Of a stretch of DNA of 64,000 nucleotides, positions 10,504-22,884 are shown piece after piece. Below the pieces are notes generated by a model. The model ran no database searches. It was not told the DNA's origin and saw only the letters and a program-made list of their open reading frames with translations. The stretch lies in contig NC_092679.1 of NCBI RefSeq assembly GCF_964355755.1, positions 19,334,932-19,398,931 on the forward strand, in the 5' to 3' direction. The position numbers were made by a program, and so were the translations under genes. Within the stretch, counting starts at the first letter, position 1. Every line of letters begins with the position of its first letter. Source of the stretch: Antedon mediterranea. Lineage: Eukaryota; Echinodermata; Crinoidea; Comatulida; Antedonidae.

Positions 10504-13500
10504 TTAGTGACGTAGCATATTCTTGCTTGAAATGTCCCATTGTTGTACAGGTATGTCTGCATTGCACGCTTTCATGAGTACATCACGTTTCGACGCTACA
10601 TATTCTAGACACAGGTTCTGATCGGTTATTTTTAGTTGATGTGTTTCCTGAAAAAAAAAATTAAAATTTATGAAAAATCAAACAAAATCTTGACAGGATT
10701 TGAAGACCACAGGATTGGTAGCCGAGAATATTAACAACCAACAGTGGAATAACGCAGAGGCCCCTGGTTTAGGAACCCTAAGTTGCCCTTTAACCCGTTT
10801 TTAGCCTTTTTCAATTTAATGCCTGTTTATTTCTCTGGACACTGCTCAGGGGGCCCCATAAGCCCTGGGCCTCTGGGTTTAATAGCCAGTGAGCACTGGG
10901 GATGGTGATTGATAGTGTGATTTTTGTTGTACTGACATAGGTATAAAGACCATCCTCGAGTATAAGCCCACCACCTACTTTTGATAAATGTTTATAAGAC
11001 CAGAACTAATTTTGGAATCTTAGTAAGTAGTATATAAAGGAAAACATAGTTGATAACTAGGTCTAGCTGTTGTAGGGCTAGGCAATTTATGTTGATGGTG
11101 TGTGAGCCTATACCGCCATCGGTATGGTACATTCTTATCTTACCTCTACGTAAGTCCAATGGTACTTATCGCCAATTTCACATTTCCGTAATCGTACATC
11201 CCCTGATTTTGCATACGCACACTGATCATGCAATCTGAATTGCCCATCTTCAGTAACCCGGAACAACTGGTTTCCTCCACCTCCGTGGCAACCGGATGTG
11301 GCAATTTTACCACCATCACGCCTCCCCATGGAATCAACACATACTTTAGTGTTGAGTGCTTGAACCTAGCAAGGCAATATAAGTACAGAATTTGATCAAA
11401 CTAATGTATCAATATTTGAATGAGACACTTCAACTACTTTGAAGGAAAGGGGGTGGGGCAGGGTACTTTTTTTTAAGAAGGGGCATCTTTGCAAGTATAC
11501 ATACATATATATATATATTGATATAAAGTTTTTCGAACACCACATATGTAGTTCTGTAAAGAACTCAGTGTTGAGTTTCTTGATGCTTCGATCAATATAC
11601 TTGAGTGAGAATGATCTATTTATCGAAACATCGAGAAATTCAACAGTTCTTTTCAGAACTACATATATGGTGTACCACAAACATTATATCTATATATTAC
11701 TTTTGCCATGCAAACATTCAAACAATATAATGAGGTATACAATATAGTAAACATTGTAAACCAAACATTGATTGATGATCTTGCAATGTAAATGGTCTAC
11801 ACATACAACTGATGTATATTGACAAAATGTTGATTTAGGAAAATAATTTAAGCAGACTTACTTCACCCCATTTTATGTTGGCGGCCGGAAGAGGAAACTT
11901 AAGAGGGATATCTGGTGCTATTTCTGTCATGAACCAGTGGAAATTCTTGCAATTATGAGTCTTTTTAAACTCAAGCTGCTTCGTTAGGTCACCAGTATCT
12001 ACCATCAACGCATCTGGTTTACTTCGGTAGAAATATTTTGCGTAATCGTCAAACCAAACATCAACCACTCGTCTTAAATTCTAAAAGAAAAAAATCAAAT
12101 GTAAATTGTATTTATGAACATAAAAAAACAAGGTACTGTACTGTATTCTCTCTCTTACAAGTGGGAAATGGTTCAATGTTAATATATTTATTTACTATAT
12201 ATTTGTAAAATCTGTCAAGAGTCGAGCCAGGCTGGTAAAGTATTGTGAATCTGGTGAATTGGATCTACAAAAGGAATTAAAGCCCTTGTTTGAGACAACC
12301 ATATTCATGGGACATTTCCATTAAGGAAAACTTTTCTATGAAATGAACAGAGAGTAATATTGTAATTAGAAATAATACTTTTGGCCATGTTTTTGTTAAA
12401 GATATATTGTCCCCCTAAAAAAATATTTTTTTTACATTTTTTTGTTGAATATGTTATTTTAATGTCACATAATAGTTATTCACTCTCACAAAAAATTGGG
12501 TCTGAAAAAAATGTATTTACCTGAGAAAAATGTAATTTCAAGCCAAAAATGGTCAAATTGTCTGGAAGACAATGAGTTTTTGGGTAATTTAACTGTTTAT
12601 TTTGTCTTTCTATAGGTGAAATAATTTTTTCCCCCCGTTTTTTTTCTTATGGAAGTGAACAACTTCATTAAAACTGCAAAATGGCCTATTTAAAGTCCGA
12701 TTTTAAAAATCTTTATTTTTCATGATTTTGGGGGACAATACATCTTTAATATATTTACCATTATCAATAGAAAATGTAAAATGTATTATTATGTGATTTA
12801 TACTGCATTTGGAAAGTATTTATTTATGTGATATACTTTTTTGTTCACTTTGTCTGTTTTGTAAATGGTCCCCCTGACACAAGTTCTTTCTAGGTGATGC
12901 CACCATTTGTTTTTGTTTAAGATTTTATGAAAATAAAAATCTGTCTTACCCTTTGACCCAGTATAAGCATACTGCCATTAGGAGCAGAGTAAGGAACCCG
13001 TCCAAGAATCCTGTAGATGTGACCCACTCTTGAACAGGGTACCCATAGCAGGGACCCACCGCACATCCAGATTTTAAAAGATAATTCAAAGTTTTCACCT
13101 CCCCAAATCTCCAAGCCTTCATCGTAGGCCCCAAGTTCAAAGAAGTAGTTTTTGTCCATGGCAAACAAGCCGCCTGCCATAGCTGGTGATCTGTAAAAAT
13201 GAAAAATACTTGTGTGAATGTTATGCTAAGTTACTAGATTGTGATGATGGTAAAGTAAGATGCTTGACTGCCAATACCAGTGTCTAGGTCTCAAATTGTT
13301 ATTACCCGACGTCTCAGGCTGAAATTATGAATAATGCATGAGATTAAAAGTAGGGGATCCTCTCCCGCTGATCTGGTAGGCTCTACACTGATAGCTGCCG
13401 TGGGTCCATATAGGGCCGCATCCAAAATTCCTTAGTTTCCAGAGCTTGAGAATCAGAATAAATTTACAGTTACCTTTATTAATTACTGTCTATATTAAAG

Positions 13501-16500
13501 CTAGTCAACCTTTTTCCTAAATAATAATAATAATAGTTCATTCTTATATAGCGCTCTACAAGCAAGCTTCTCTAAGCGCTGAACATTATTACCCCAGTCA
13601 TTTTTTTTTTGGATCAAACACGTATGGAAACATACTCCCATAATGCAGCTAGTAATCAGCGCAAAGTTGTGTCTTGATCTAACCGGGTACCCATTTATAC
13701 ACCTAACCTTCTAAATAATCTCTCTCAACTATTAAAAAATACATAAAAGATTTCAATAAGATTTAAACCCAGCTCAACAACCTGAAATTCAGACAATTGC
13801 ACCACACAAGCTCATTGACACAACCTAGTTGATCTATCTCCATACTTATATAGCGCCACCTATAATTTCCTAATTGATACCATTATTAATCTCATGTATT
13901 ATTCATAATTTCTGCCTGAGATGTCGAGTAATTTTGCGTCCTGGGTTTCAAATCCTTAATAGAAACTATAATTTAATTTAATAAGTTTGACACTACTGTA
14001 AATACCTAAATCAATAATTTTGGTATTTGGTAAATATTGGTATATAATGCCTCTCTCCATTTGTAGTACATGTTTGAATCCATAACAAATATTTATATAT
14101 ACAAATTAACATTCTGTTTACGCTTTTCATTATTCTTGTAAGAAATCGGTAAGTCGAAATCCTCAAATATTTATAAAATGATGAATATTGTTTTCCACAA
14201 ACAAATTCCTCGCACTAACAAATCTGGGTGCAACCTCCGGAAAGCATCATTATAACAAACTTTAAGTCGGTTGATATCTTTTTTTTAAATGATTAGACCA
14301 TAAAGGAGAACAGTACATGTTAATACAATATGATCTGAACAAAAAACATTTGATTGATTTGGAGCAAGGTATGACAATTTCCTACATAAAACATTACCTC
14401 TTATACATGTCCCACCCTTTACAAATTACAGTGAGAACATATCAATTTACAGCCACCCGGCAGACTTTAATTTTCAATGCGTTGGATTGTTACAATACAG
14501 ATAAAATAAATTATGCAATACATATAAAATGTACTATAGAAACATGAGCATAAAATCAATACAGTATTGCCTGCGCCATCTGTAGCTAAAGAAGAATTAC
14601 GAGAATGTATTCATCATTAAATTTATTTATTGCATTAATTAATACAGTAATTACACTTCTATGATAATAAAATACCTGTATACAATCACACTAATAGATA
14701 ATAATTTTGCAGTCACTATTGTGTATTTTACCTGTATAGGAGACATTTTCATAAGGAAAATGTGTATAAAATCAAAGAACCTCTATAAAGTGGACACCTT
14801 CAGGACCCAACAAAGTATCCATTAACTATTCAGAGGACATCCCAATTAAACAATTTAATTAGGGTGTCCCCTGAATAGGGGTTGGCTGTAGTATTAAAAA
14901 AAGTATATTCTTGTTAATAGTGGTTTTCCTAAATAGTGGTGTCCTCTGAATAGTGGTGTCCAATATTTATATAACATCAGTAATCTTCTACAGTGATGTA
15001 GCCACAAGAAATAAAGTGGTTCGGTTTTCACAAGAAATGGGAACAATCTCTGTTCAAGCCACTGGGTTGTCAAAGGCCTCTGTGAAAAAGGTTGAAACCT
15101 TACCAACCGTACTGGTGGCTACGGTCCTATTCTAACATTAGGTAAATTGGGTATAAGTATTTCACAAAGTTTGTTATACTTTAACTAAAATGACCACTTA
15201 CCTCCATGGCTCTGTTGAATACCGTCGCCTTGCTTTTTCAAATTCCGGAAGATTAAAATGTTTCCAGTAAAGACTCCAATCAAACCCACCTCGATCTGGT
15301 TCTCCAGATCCTTGTGGATGGAATCTGTAATCTTGGTTGTCAATGACATCAATGATCGGGTTCACGACGGTCGTTCTAAAGAATAAAAGCAATTCAACAT
15401 ATAGTTTTTTATACATTTTTAATTTTTAGAATTGATATCCAATCACAGGACAAACCTAGAAAATATGCTCTACACAAAATGAAAAAAAAAATGAAACATA
15501 AAGAAAATTGTGGAGAATGAATTTTACCTATTAATAGGGATATTTCGCAACCTTACGAATACGATAACGAAAACGGATACGTCACACATTTGTGAAACTT
15601 TTGAGCTGATCCCCATTTCCTATTCGTAAAGCATATTCGTGTTGACGAATATCACCAGTCATATTCGTAACTACAAAACAAGTATAGTTTTTGATCTACT
15701 TTGCACATTTTGCATTTGAATCAGGAATGATTCATGATTATAATATAATTATACTTTTATTGAAAGTAATTTACTAAAGTAATTTACTAAAATGTCAGGT
15801 CAATTTTGATAAATAGCAGTTTTTAAAGTTGTCACTCGCTTTGATCTTACGCTAGGCCTAGGCAGCCAAGCACCAATCAACACGTACCTGCGCTTCGCTC
15901 AAATTTACCGCAGTCATATTTTGGACGGCGCCATCAATATTTCGTTGCCATGCGAAACAGATTTTTACAGACTTACGAAAAACGAATACGTGTGTGTGAC
16001 GTATCCGTTTTCGTTATCGTATTCGTAAGATTGCGAAACCTCCCTATTGTATGATATGTAAACAGTAAACATGCTACTACTACTAAAAAAAGAATCAACA
16101 AAGAAAAAAAAAAAATTTAATAAACAGAGTATTTTTAGGACGTACTATTGTAACTTATCGGCGCACTTCCATAAATGTGAGTTTCTATGGTTGAGCAAAC
16201 ATTATATATATATTTACTTTTTATTTTAGTTAATTATAAACACATGAAGTCTCACCTATTTTTAGCAATAGGTGTGAGCAGCGGTGGCAGCCAATTAAGG
16301 CCAACTTCGCAATGAGCATCCAGCCATAACAACACTTCACCAGACGCGTACTTGGCTCCGTTTATACGTGTGCGTATTAATCCTTCACGCCTCTCGTTGC
16401 GAAGTACCTTGACCTTATTTTGAAACTTTGGAAGTCTGGCGTAATCATCTAGGCGCTGTTTTAAATGATCTGAAATGTGTATTTTATTTTACTCATAATA

Positions 16501-17856
16501 ATTTAATTGATTAAATGCAAAGAAACATCTGTAAATATCACAAGCCACTTAATAAATACCTACTCAAATCAACAGCAATCAAATTTTACAGACTTTTCAA
16601 TTAAACCTATTTTCCACTAGGTGAATTTTATTTGCACAAATCGTTAGCGTCAGCTTATATTCAGGCATATTAATATATATAATTTGCCTAGTGGAAACTT
16701 TACATTGCTTGAACCGCTGGCATTGGTAGGTAAGCAACGTATTAATAATGTTAATAACCAAGCTACATAGAGTGAAGCACTAACCTTTTGTACTAAAGTC
16801 ATCTACCAGTATAATCTCATGTAGAAGCTCTGGCGGGGTTCGGTTCATTATGCTGTGGACATTTCGTAGCAGTGTCGACCATCCCTCATTGTGAAACACG
16901 ATGATCACGCTGGTCTTCGGAAGTTTTTCTGGGTAGTGCCAAAACTTACATCTGAAAAATTTAAATATGCAATAATAAATTAAAGACCAAAAAACCGTTC
17001 ATCATAAAGAAATCATATTGTAATTTCTGCCCCACTTTCATGATGTTCTTTTGACGATTATGCCAGGCCATACTTACTGTTCATTTCTTAAATCTGGAAT
17101 GTTTCTATCCAAAGAAATTTTATCACTGACATATTGGTTAAAACCATATTCTATAATTTTTTCATCTACAGCGGCTTTTTCCTCATGCAGTGTTTTTACA
17201 GGGACCCCATTCTCACCCGGCCCTTCTCGCGGTGCTTGTGGGGGTGGCTCGTAATTGCCTATAGTGTCTTTAAAAACAGCGCCATTTTGACTGTATTTGG
17301 TATTTAAATCATGACCAGGAGCACCGCCACCTTCATTAAAATCATATCGGTACGAGTTCTAGAAGAGAAATGAAACAAATAATGAAATATAAATATTTTG
17401 TTATAATTTTTTTTACAAAATTTTGATTTAGCATACCATAGAGATATTATAGTGAACTATAATATCTCTATGAGCATACCAACAGAATTCCAGTATTAAG
17501 TACAGATTTTTTTTTCATGCAAAAAACTATATATATAATCATAATTAATATTTTTTGAGAAGAAAAAATTATTATTTGACTGCAGGCGCTATACCTAAAG
17601 CTAGGCTGCAAATTCAAACAGGAACAGTAGCACACGACCGGATAGTAAACCCAATCAGTCAGTAGAACTAGTAGTAGGTACACAGTACTAAAAAAACAAA
17701 AACACACCGGCCTAAACTCACCTTCCTGTTATGTTTGTTTGCATCAGCTGCACCTAAATCATTCGAGAAAAAAACATTTCTAACAAATAATAAAACGACA
17801 ATGACTATAGTTAAGAGGTAGCATAATCTTCGATGTTTCAAACGAACTCTAGCCAT
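10504..17856 (-). CDS. GALNT7: Polypeptide N-acetylgalactosaminyltransferase, GALNT7-like, complete, 9 exons, 598 aa
   Basis: Type II Golgi enzyme that transfers GalNAc from UDP-GalNAc to Ser/Thr; human GALNT7 prefers already glycosylated peptides. Exons: 17722-17856, 17078-17358, 16785-16951, 16256-16469, 15202-15375, 12950-13190, 11862-12080, 11144-11365, 10504-10647. A membrane anchor lies at about residues 12-31 after a basic N terminus. A stem precedes the GT-A domain from about 139 ([18 protein letters not shown]). The metal-binding DxH is D245-A-H247 in DAHCE. WGGEN at 353-357 marks the Gal/GalNAc-T motif. A ricin-type lectin domain runs from about 478 to 598 ([17 protein letters not shown], final QQW). 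[17 protein letters not shown] and the [11 protein letters not shown] linker favour GALNT7 over GALNT10. Phases agree at every junction. A minus-strand AATAAA lies about 120 bp past the stop (10379-10384). It is head-to-head with HYLS1. Confidence 0.9.
10742..10900. mobile_element. Short repeat related to the CAGTGGCGTA element at 63043
   Basis: CAGTGGAATAACGCAGAGGC, then a GC-rich segment (CTGCTCAGGGGGCCCCATAA, AGCCAGTGAGCACT), is clearly similar to 63043-63235. The right terminus is eroded. It lies in the last GALNT7 intron. Confidence 0.6.
11540..11660. repeat. Dispersed repeat shared with 48118-48200
   Basis: GATGCTTCGATCAATATACTTGAG and flanking GTTCTGTAAAGAACTC resemble CTACGTTTCGATCAATATGC and AAAAGAACTGTTGAG in a nidogen intron. 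The GTTCTTTTCAGAAC segment makes it partly fold-back. Open frames crossing it (11396-11747) are not genes. Confidence 0.45.
12396..12749. mobile_element. MITE with TTAAAGATATATTGTCCCCC ends, 354 bp
   Basis: TTAAAGATATATTGTCCCCC at the left is mirrored by GGGGGACAATACATCTTTAA at the right. TTAA at both ends fits a TTAA-targeting (piggyBac-type) element. The interior is AT-rich. It lies in GALNT7 intron 6. Confidence 0.8.
13286..13950. mobile_element. Inverted-repeat element with an embedded SINE fragment
   Basis: The arm at about 13286-13345 (GAAATTATGAATAATGCATG, CATGAGATTA) is the reverse complement of the arm at about 13885-13950 (CATGTATTATTCATAATTTC). Between them sits a reverse-oriented SINE fragment. 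It is best read as one element interrupted by another, in GALNT7 intron 5. Confidence 0.5.
13519..13712 (-). mobile_element. 5'-truncated tRNA-SINE, reverse orientation
   Basis: Its reverse complement matches the body and tail of the full SINE at 33953-34260: GGGTACCC near the head side, CATTATGGGAGTATGTTTCC, then a GCGCTATATAAG tail ending in (ATT)n. The tRNA-like head is missing. Confidence 0.7.
14771..14970. mobile_element. Tigger/pogo-like MITE remnant
   Basis: ACCTCTATAAAGTGGACACC on the left and repeated TGAATAGTGGTGTCC on the right form inverted words typical of the family also seen at 7722, 47075 and 49735. Confidence 0.5.
15533..16048. mobile_element. Long-TIR element, about 516 bp (AATAGGGA termini)
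   Basis: The left arm contains AATAGGGATATTTCGCAACC and GAATACGATAACGAAAACGG. The right arm contains CCGTTTTCGTTATCGTATTC and GATTGCGAAACCTCCCTATT. The terminal inverted repeats are about 60 bp and nearly perfect. The interior has no transposase. It lies in GALNT7 intron 4. Confidence 0.8.
16605..16710. mobile_element. Short fold-back element (TTTCCACTAGG ends)
   Basis: TTAAACCTATTTTCCACTAGG at the left is answered by TTGCCTAGTGGAAACTTTA at the right, about 100 bp apart, in GALNT7 intron 3. Its terminal layout resembles the other TTAA-flanked families in this window. Confidence 0.55.
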
Positions 17857-18772
17857 GTTGTTTTTTAGTTCGAAACTAAGAACTCGTTATTAAAAAAATA
17901 AAAGTTCATGCCACGATTCAGTTTGATTGGTTTTTAAAGATAGAAATTACTCAAGCGAAGCGACAGCATCAATAATCGTTTGAGGTCGCTCGTCATAAGA
18001 GGTAAGAGATGTCGTTAGCAAAATTGAGGTTTAAATTACTTTGTTAGATCAGTATACTAACATAAAAAAGTGTGAGTAAAACCAAATATACAATGAGATG
18101 AATATAAAAATGGACATTTTTTGTTACTAGTTTATACCGAGTTCAGTTCACTATTTAAAAATGTTTACAATAACATGCGGCATATCCGGCGTTCCATAGT
18201 AAAATTGGCACAACGTTTAAAATACAAAAATTCCAACGAACCGCGCTCTGTTAGTGTTAGTTGGGTAAGCTAAAAAAGCGAAAACGTACCACAAATATAA
18301 CTAACTAATGTATTTTAATCAAAGTAAATAACAATTTAAGAATGTAGGCATTTTGTTCAGTCCAGTTTATACTATAAAAATGAGTATTTTCTATAAATAT
18401 TAAATATTGGGTTAGCCGCTATATAGGCCTAGGCCTCTAAACTAACGTAGGCCCTAGCCTAGTAGTAGGCTGGCCGGTACCAGCCTAGCCCCTCTCTGTA
18501 TACTATAGAAAGGATGCCCTATAGAAAGAGGCATACTAGCTAGAGGCCTAGACTAGGTCAGGGCCTTGCTTGGCTAGGTAGCCTGTTTATTTACTAGCTA
18601 GACTAGCCTAGTTAGTAGTAAAAGTAATAATGGCTATTTTTTATTAATTAATTAAAGAAGTGAGATACTGATAATAGCGGGAACAGAATTTGAACTCAAA
18701 CGATCTGGCCCAACCTAATTAATGAATTGTTGATATAAAGTTTGTTATTTACAGTTTAAAATACTCTTGATC
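17857..18772. promoter_or_regulatory. Head-to-head intergenic region of GALNT7 and HYLS1
   Basis: 916 bp separate the two start codons, so both promoters and 5' UTRs must lie here; part may be a HYLS1 5' intron. 18420-18620 is dense in AGGCCT/TAGGCCTAG words. An acceptor-like TTATTTACAG ends at about 18753, just before the HYLS1 ATG, and could end a 5' UTR intron. No TATA box stands out. Confidence 0.5.
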
Positions 18773-21700
18773 ATGATGGATGGACTACATTTTACTGAAG
18801 AGGATATCCGAGAACAGCTGGTGGCATTAGGCTACCAGAATATACCACCTTCTAGACTAAAAGAATTTGCAAGAGGTAAAATTTAAATCAGTTATTTCAG
18901 ATTGGTGACGTGATGCTGTCGTAATTTAATTATACAAATTTTCATGAGTACTGATATCAACATACCAGTGAACCCATGCACATTGCAAATCTTAACCCAA
19001 ATCGAAGTATGGGGATACACCCTCGTTGCTAGCCAGGGTTTGTTCTTTAAATGAACCCATTAACCTAAATATAATTATTTATAGGTACTGTAGGCCTACC
19101 GTATTGGTCCTTTAAATATCATGGAAATCACTGATGTTTGAAATATGTTATTTTGTGTAAAATTTATTCTGAAATATTTATATGAAGCTTAATATCTTGA
19201 TATTCATATTGCTATAACTTTTATTTACAGTATTGTATTGATTTTCATTATATTAAACAAATTTTGTTGATTTTTCTATATAGATTTAGAGAAATTGATT
19301 GAACAAGAACGCTCATATTCCAATACTTCATCATCTACTGCAGGAGGTAAGTCTTAATATTTAAAACAAAGAGAAACTTGTCATAAACAAATGAAATTCC
19401 AAAATTTGCTGTAAATTTTTTTCCAATGATGAAGTGTGTTCACAATTCATTTTTCACAATGCTGGTCTGTGTCTTCAATTATATCAATTTAACGCTAATT
19501 AAATACAGTGTCTCCCTCCTTTGCGACAAGCTTATTCAAAGGTGTAGGCTGGTTGCTGTCTTTTTGCGAAAATGGTAATCAGAGCTGCAGATCTTCATAA
19601 ATACTTTGAAAATGTCAGGCCTCTAGAGGCCTAATAATAAAGTAAACTCCCTCCAGCCTGCTATTTATGGAAAATATATGTTTTAACACTACTGTACGGC
19701 TAACCCCTATCAGGAAATACCGGTACCCTTGAGCAGATACTTGGTTGAGTCCCAAATGTGTCCCCTTAATAGGAGTTTGTACTGTTTTAATGGTGTAATT
19801 TTTTATTTACAGACACTGATGTACATGTAAGCTCTGCTACCGCAAGACAACCATTCAAGGCCAATACTAGTACTACACATGAGTACCAGCAAAACCCATC
19901 CACTGTGAGTATAAAGGTGGGTCAGCCAAACCTGTTCCACCCCAGTCTAAGGCCTGTTCAGACCTACAGAGTTATGCTTTTGTATCGTACAAATTCATAG
20001 GTCTGAACGACAGCTCAATGTACAAGATTAGTGAACGACGCTTACAATACGAAAGTCATGCATCAATAATTTTGACCTCTAACCAATCAAATTTACTCCT
20101 GCATACCAGATGTTTGTTTGCCTAAATTGGTGACACTTTTCAAACAGTTTCAAACGAAAGCGTTAGTTAAGCAAACCTGAATACTTTGCTGTTACGACGC
20201 TAATTATAATATGACATTGCTTGCGATACGAAAACATAACTCTATGGATCTGAACATACACTAAGTCCACTTAAAGCTTGTTTGATCAACTCAAAATATA
20301 AGTTTGTTTTTATCAATTTTTAAATGCATAATGCAATATTATATTTTCTTTAAAGAACTATCACTCACAGTATGGAAAGGAAAATGAACAAAAACCTGAT
20401 TATCAGCCCAAAGGTATCCTTAAAAAGGACCTTGCAAGACAAACAAGGAAACCCCCTATCTTACGTAAAGTTGTGAGGTACAGTATTATTTAGCATCTTT
20501 TCATTCTACTATTAAATAATTTATGCGTGCATGAACATACATTAGTATTGGAGAGTTTTTTGTACCAAAAAGTTATAAATATTTTTTTTTTTTGTAGAAA
20601 AAGAGATGGTAAAGCACAGGTATTTGATGAATCTACTACAGAAAGTGAAGCAGGTATATTTTTGAAATTTATTTATTTATTATATAATATATTATTTGTT
20701 TATTTCAGTAAACATATGATTTTTTTGTGACTAATTTAAACATTTTTTTTATTATTCTCCAAAGATGAAATGACTGCAATAAATGATCAGCTTGGGCGAC
20801 TCCCTCTTAACGATGCTGAGTCATATACTGAAACTGACACCGATACGTCAAGCATTATTCACGAAATATTCCCAAGAAGGCCACGTTCTTCACGCGATTT
20901 AGTAAGCTAATTTATTTAGTTTATTTCTTATATTAATTTATTAAGTCCATTGTTAAGCTCTGTCTACACTATCAAACTTTATGTGACAAAAAAGTGTGAT
21001 GTGCCCAAATATAATAGTGATACATCATGATGTCTATATATGGGCACATCACATTTTTTTGTCACATAAAGTTTGATAGTGTAGACAGAGCTTTAAGTGT
21101 TCTTCTAATATATATGATGTAGCCACTGACTTTCTAATTTCCTTCTCCTTAGTATTCACACAGACCATCTGGTGATGAAGAGGGCATATACAAACCACAT
21201 TTACCAAGATCTTGTAAGTCAACCTCTATTTGTTTAACCTGCTTCACACTAAAGTTCCTGCCAGTATAACCTGGAGAACACTTGAGTGTGAACTAGGCTG
21301 AAAGGCAATTTACACAGATGAGCGGTTCCGCTTTCCGTTACTGCTTGTCTGTGTAAATTGGCCTTTAAGATACAATTTTAAAGCAGTTTTATTATTTATA
21401 TATATATAAATATTATATATATATAAATATATTATATATATATATATTTACTACTTAAATTATTTTTCTAGTTATCCGGCCATCATCTGCACAATGTCAT
21501 TACAGACGAAACAATGTCAAGACAGATCCTGTGTCAAGGTAATATTTATTTATGATAATAAGAATCAAAAAGCACAATCAGCATGTTTTACTATATCTTA
21601 CCTTATGGAGTTGGGTAGCCGGATGGTTAGGACACTTGACTGTCATATAGAGAGATCCTGGCTCAATTCCCGACAACTCCCAGTCCACTAAGCTGTAAAT

Positions 21701-22427
21701 GAGTACCTGGTTGAAAATACTAGGTAGAAAAAATTTGGCGTGGAAAGGAACTGGCCACCCTACCACATAATGCCGAAACTTAGTAACATGACCTCCTAAC
21801 AGCTCATTCCCCTAAATGGAATACGGGACTTTATACCTTATGGCCAAAGAAAATGGTGTATACTTTAAAAAATGTATCTTAAGATCTGTCTACACTATCA
21901 AACTTTATGTTACAAAAAATGTGTTGTGCCCATATATGGACATGATTATGTCATATCACTACCATATTTGGTTATATCACTACCATATTTGATCACACAC
22001 TTTTTTATCAAACAAGTTTGATAGTGTAGACAGAGCTTAAAAGTTAGTTTCTTTTTTTTTTTTTTTCAAGACATCAAATGTACCAGAGTGAATGGCATTC
22101 CAGAAAAGTTCCTGGTGAAAAGAACCGGAAAGACCTAAGATGGAACATTAGGGTAAGCCATTATAAATTTGTACCCACAATTTATATGAAAAGGGAAAGG
22201 TTCAGATATTTTTTATCAATGAGATATATTTTTATTATATTGGGCAAATAATTCTTCTTGGTCTTTTAGTGCTGTGAGACGTCAGTAAATAGCGCTTTAT
22301 AAAAGTTGATTAAATATTAGTTATTATGAAAATGTCTATAAAACGTTATTACAGAACCTCTCCTATGGGTCACCCATATTAAAGAAATACTTTCATGGTT
22401 GGGAGGGGGTAAAGTGTGGGATTTATA

Positions 22428-22467
<40 letters not shown>

Positions 22468-22807
22468 GGCAACATCCTATTAGGGAAACATTTTGTTTGG
22501 TCCCGAATCCTCTACTACTGTAATTATCATTATTGTTAGTGAATAAGTATAATTTTATTCATTCAATAATATATGTATATAACTAACTTACATGTTGTGA
22601 ACTACAGTAGCTTTACATTTCAATTTACAGGAACGAATGATGTACAAAGATGACCCAGTTCTACCAAAAAATCAGACAAGAGTTTATGTTCCCAACTCCT
22701 ACCAAGTACCAACCGAAAAGAAACGACAAGCCCTTCGTTGGGCGGTTAGGACAGATTTAGCTAACAGACAAATGCCCCAGCCAGCTTCTGCAGCCTTCCA
22801 ATTGTAA
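18773..22807 (+). CDS. HYLS1: HYLS1 centriolar and ciliogenesis protein, complete, 10 coding exons, 319 aa
   Basis: HYLS1 is a centriole component needed for ciliogenesis; human mutation causes hydrolethalus syndrome. Exons: 18773-18875, 19284-19346, 19813-19904, 20356-20477, 20598-20653, 20765-20901, 21153-21213, 21472-21538, 22071-22152, 22631-22807. All junctions keep frame. Diagnostic segments are the N-terminal helix (FTEEDIREQLVALGYQNIP), the mid-region KPPILRKVVRKRDGKAQVFD with DESTTESE, the WHSRKVPGEKNRKDLRWNIR segment, and the C-terminal RVYVPNSYQVPTEKKRQALR. Human HYLS1 is 299 residues, so length agrees. The start uses the first of two tandem ATGs. The AATAAA at 23541-23546 is a plausible poly(A) signal. 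Decayed tandem copies of the last exon follow the stop. The unusually fine exon split is as seen in the sequence. Confidence 0.93.
19949..20268. mobile_element. MITE with CTGTTCAGACCTACAGAGTT ends, about 320 bp
   Basis: CTAAGGCCTGTTCAGACCTAC and TTATGCTTTTGTATCGTA at the left mirror TGCGATACGAAAACATAA and ATGGATCTGAACATACACTAAG at the right. It lies in HYLS1 intron 3 and has no coding capacity. Confidence 0.7.
20953..21096. mobile_element. MITE family A copy, best-preserved, 144 bp
   Basis: TTAAGCTCTGTCTACACTATC on the left and GATAGTGTAGACAGAGCTTTAA on the right, with arms of about 55 bp (continuing AAACTTTATGTGACAAAAAA). TTAA is present at both ends. The interior carries GTGATGTGCCCAAATATAAT and CCATGATGT-like words. 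This is a useful reference copy for the family. HYLS1 intron 6. Confidence 0.85.
21298..21370. mobile_element. Short fold-back (AAAGGCAATTTACACAGA ends)
   Basis: GAAAGGCAATTTACACAGAT pairs with TCTGTGTAAATTGGCCTTTAA, about 70 bp overall, in HYLS1 intron 7. Confidence 0.55.
21604..21860 (+). mobile_element. tRNA-derived SINE (second family)
   Basis: The head reads GGGTAGCCGGATGGTTAGGA (A-box-like) and CCTGGCTCAATTCCCGACA (B-box-like) at 34-bp-scale spacing. An unrelated body follows, including GAGTACCTGGTTGAAAATAC. HYLS1 intron 8. It is not a tRNA gene: the cloverleaf arms do not pair well. Confidence 0.6.
21879..22040. mobile_element. MITE family A copy, 30 bp before a HYLS1 exon
   Basis: TTAAGATCTGTCTACACTATC to GATAGTGTAGACAGAGCTTAA, TTAA at both ends. 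The HYLS1 exon at 22071 begins after only a T-rich tract, so this insertion sits where the branch point would be expected. Confidence 0.8.
22436..22466. repeat. (AT)n microsatellite
   Basis: Uninterrupted TA dinucleotides in HYLS1 intron 9. Confidence 0.8.
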
Positions 22808-22884
22808 AGTTATCTAGAATTCTAGAGTTATATTTAACAAAATATGCTATAATACAATGTTTTCTACTTGGCCTTGTGTTGTAT

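Noticed and set aside
11396..11747. Overlapping open frames of 94 and 102 residues on opposite strands
   Set aside because: Within a GALNT7 intron over a dispersed fold-back repeat; not protein-like.
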